Positions 62,382 to 64,000 of a stretch of DNA of 64,000 nucleotides are shown here, one piece after another. Every line of letters starts with the position of its first letter. Position 1 is the stretch's first letter. Below the pieces are notes generated by a model. The model ran no database searches, was not told the DNA's origin, and was given only the letters and a program-made list of their open reading frames with translations. Source of the stretch: Comamonadaceae bacterium. Lineage in GTDB: Bacteria; Pseudomonadota; Gammaproteobacteria; Burkholderiales; Burkholderiaceae_C. Position numbers and translations under genes: made by a program. Location of the stretch: NCBI GenBank assembly GCA_947448745.1, contig CANFOQ010000001.1:62001-126000 (forward strand), given 5' to 3'.

Positions 62382-64000
62382 TTATTCAACGCGTAAGACG
62401 TGCGTGGGTTTGAAACCGAAATCTGCGGCCTTGCCTTTGCGGGCGCGTGCACCCCTGGCATTGTTCAGGCTTCTGATTTCCAGCGTTTCCGCGCGGTCTT
62501 TGCCCCCACGACCGACACCGATGATGCTGATGCTGCGGGTGTAGGCAGCCGCACCGGCCAAGCTGTCTTTGGCCTCCAAGTCCATCAACATCAAGCCGCG
62601 ACCGCCTTTTTCCATGGCTTTGAGTTCGCCAATCTCAAAGGTGAGGATGCGGCCACCCGCCGAGGCACAGGCCACATGCGTGGCGATGGGCAAGGGCGTG
62701 ACACCGTTGCCGCCGCCCACCAAGGACGGCACGCACAGGGTTTCGCCTTCGGCCAAATTGATGAAGGCCTTGCCACCTTTGTTGCGTGAAATGAGGTTGT
62801 CGATGCAACACACAAAGCCATAGCCGCCCGAGCCACTCAGCAACAAGGTGAGTGTGGTGGGCCCCGCGAAGTAATGCACCAGCTGGGAGCCGGACTCGAC
62901 GTCCACCAGCGTGGTGACGGGCTGACCATCACCGCGAGCGCCGGGCAAGGACGCCACGGGCACCGAATAGACGCGGCCATTCGAGCCAAACGCAATGAGT
63001 TGATCGACGGTGCGGCATTCGAAGGTGTCGTACAGCTCGTCCCCCGCTTTGAAAGCAAAGCTGCTGGGGTCGTGGCCATGGCCGGTGCGAGCACGCACCC
63101 AGCCCTTGTCCGACACCACCACGGTGACCGGCTCGTCAATCACTTTCACTTCAGCCACGGCTTTTTTCTCGGCTTGGATGAGCGTGCGGCGTTCATCGGC
63201 AAAGGTCTTGGCGTCGGCTTCGATTTCTTTCACCATCAGGCGGCGCAGCGATGTGGCGCTGCCCAAAATGTCTTCCAGCTTGCCCTGCTCTTCGCGCAAC
63301 TCTTTGAGTTCTTGCTCGATCTTGATGGCTTCCAAACGCGCCAATTGGCGCAAGCGGATGTCCAAAATATCGTCGGCTTGACGCTCAGAAAGTTTGAAGC
63401 GCTCGATCAGTGCGGGCTTGGGCTCGTCGCTGTGGCGGATGATGCGAATCACTTCGTCGATGTTGAGCAACACCAACTGACGGCCTTCCAAAATATGGAT
63501 GCGTGCCAGTACTTTGTCCAGGCGGAATTGCGAGCGGCGCTGCACCGTGGTTTGGCGAAACGCGATCCACTCTTCCAGCATTTGGCGCATGGTCTTGGGC
63601 ACGGGTCGACCGTCCAAACCGACCATCGTCAAGTTGATGGACGACGAGCTTTCCAAGCTGGTGTGCGCCAGCAAAGTGGTGATGAGTTCTTGCTGTTCGA
63701 TGGTGCGGGTTTTGGGTTCAAACACCAAACGCACGGGCGCGTCTTTGCTCGACTCGTCGCGCACACCATCGAGCACGGCCAACACCGTGGCCTTGAGCAT
63801 GGTTTGCTCGGGGCTCAGGGCTTTCTTGCCCGTTTTCACCTTGGGGTTGGTGAGTTCTTCAATTTCTTCCAGCACTTTTTGGCTGCTGACACCGGGTGGC
63901 AATTCGTTCACCACCAACTGCCATTGGCCCCGCGCCAAGTCTTCAATCACCCAGCGTGCACGCACCTTGAGCGAACCACGACCCGTGGCATAGGCGTCTG
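62382..64000 (-). CDS. parC: DNA topoisomerase IV subunit A (5' partial)
   Basis: The C-terminal ~540 residues of ParC; the start and the active-site tyrosine lie beyond the right edge. The visible part begins in DAYATGRGSLKVRARWVIED and includes the tower and coiled-coil (LSERQADDILDIRLRQLARL, then EAIKIEQELKELREEQGKLE). It ends with the C-terminal beta-pinwheel repeats (VVVSDKGWVRARTGHGHD, GSGGYGFVCCIDNLISRNKG). Topoisomerase IV unlinks daughter chromosomes. The pinwheel lacks the GyrA-box, supporting ParC over GyrA. Confidence 0.93.
   Translation of the reverse strand, partial: DAYATGRGSLKVRARWVIEDLARGQWQLVVNELPPGVSSQKVLEEIEELTNPKVKTGKKALSPEQTMLKATVLAVLDGVRDESSKDAPVRLVFEPKTRTIEQQELITTLLAHTSLESSSSINLTMVGLDGRPVPKTMRQMLEEWIAFRQTTVQRRSQFRLDKVLARIHILEGRQLVLLNIDEVIRIIRHSDEPKPALIERFKLSERQADDILDIRLRQLARLEAIKIEQELKELREEQGKLEDILGSATSLRRLMVKEIEADAKTFADERRTLIQAEKKAVAEVKVIDEPVTVVVSDKGWVRARTGHGHDPSSFAFKAGDELYDTFECRTVDQLIAFGSNGRVYSVPVASLPGARGDGQPVTTLVDVESGSQLVHYFAGPTTLTLLLSGSGGYGFVCCIDNLISRNKGGKAFINLAEGETLCVPSLVGGGNGVTPLPIATHVACASAGGRILTFEIGELKAMEKGGRGLMLMDLEAKDSLAGAAAYTRSISIIGVGRGGKDRAETLEIRSLNNARGARARKGKAADFGFKPTHVLRVE

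Overview
The window looks like a chromosomal segment of a betaproteobacterium of the Burkholderiales, most likely a freshwater or soil Comamonadaceae member (Limnohabitans/Rhodoferax/Comamonas type). The basis is protein similarity recalled from family knowledge: a NahR/NagR regulator with nag-type salicylate genes, a Comamonas-style pmd protocatechuate 4,5-cleavage operon, a Bug-type solute receptor, paired cyanophycin synthetases and an rpoD with a long Lys/Ala/Pro tail. No rRNA, tRNA, CRISPR array or complete insertion sequence was seen. Most genes are tightly packed, and many neighbours overlap by 4 bp.

Layout. 0-7.3 kb: end of an SDR gene, ggt, dnaG-rpoD and a DMT permease. 7.3-13.2 kb: a minus-strand salicylate-to-gentisate operon (nagAa-G-H-Ab-I-K) with a divergent nagR. 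13.2-14.6 kb: an aldo/keto reductase and a vapB whose vapC toxin survives only as its last 38 codons. 14.6-28.0 kb: a long minus-strand run vanA-vanR-livKHMGF-pilD-pmdU-E-F-D-A-B-C. It couples vanillate O-demethylation, an ABC importer and protocatechuate meta-cleavage to pyruvate and oxaloacetate, with the type IV prepilin peptidase gene pilD lodged inside. A core MetE-like methyltransferase diverges from vanA across two TGTATAC sites. 29.3-30.5 kb: a structured repeat cassette and an intact Phd/PIN toxin-antitoxin pair. 30.5-35.1 kb: hydroxycinnamate-type genes (amidohydrolase, crotonase, feruloyl-CoA synthetase, Bug receptor). 35.2-40.1 kb: an FKBP, higBA and grpE-dnaK-dnaJ. 40.2-48.7 kb: a cyanophycin locus (DUF1854, unusual ABC exporter, cphA', cphA) and an MpaB/DUF2236 oxygenase. 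48.7-53.5 kb: a small accessory island with a toxin remnant plus intact antitoxin, an MmeI-like single-chain restriction-modification enzyme, and hicAB. 53.5-64 kb: comEC, two envelope proteins, ridA, an RND pump with its adaptor, and the 3' part of parC.

How it fits together. Ferulate or coumarate would be activated and shortened, vanillate demethylated, protocatechuate cleaved between C4 and C5, and salicylate hydroxylated to gentisate and cleaved. This suits a bacterium feeding on lignin or humic breakdown products. Several expected partners are absent: VanB, vanillin dehydrogenase, the PmdK permease and the NagL maleylpyruvate isomerase. The least explained parts are the cyanophycin-linked ABC transporter with a PH-like and zinc-ribbon front end, the truncated CphA' with a dead Mur-type ATP site, the MetE-like gene paired with vanA, and the pattern of toxin-antitoxin loci with eroded toxins but intact antitoxins.
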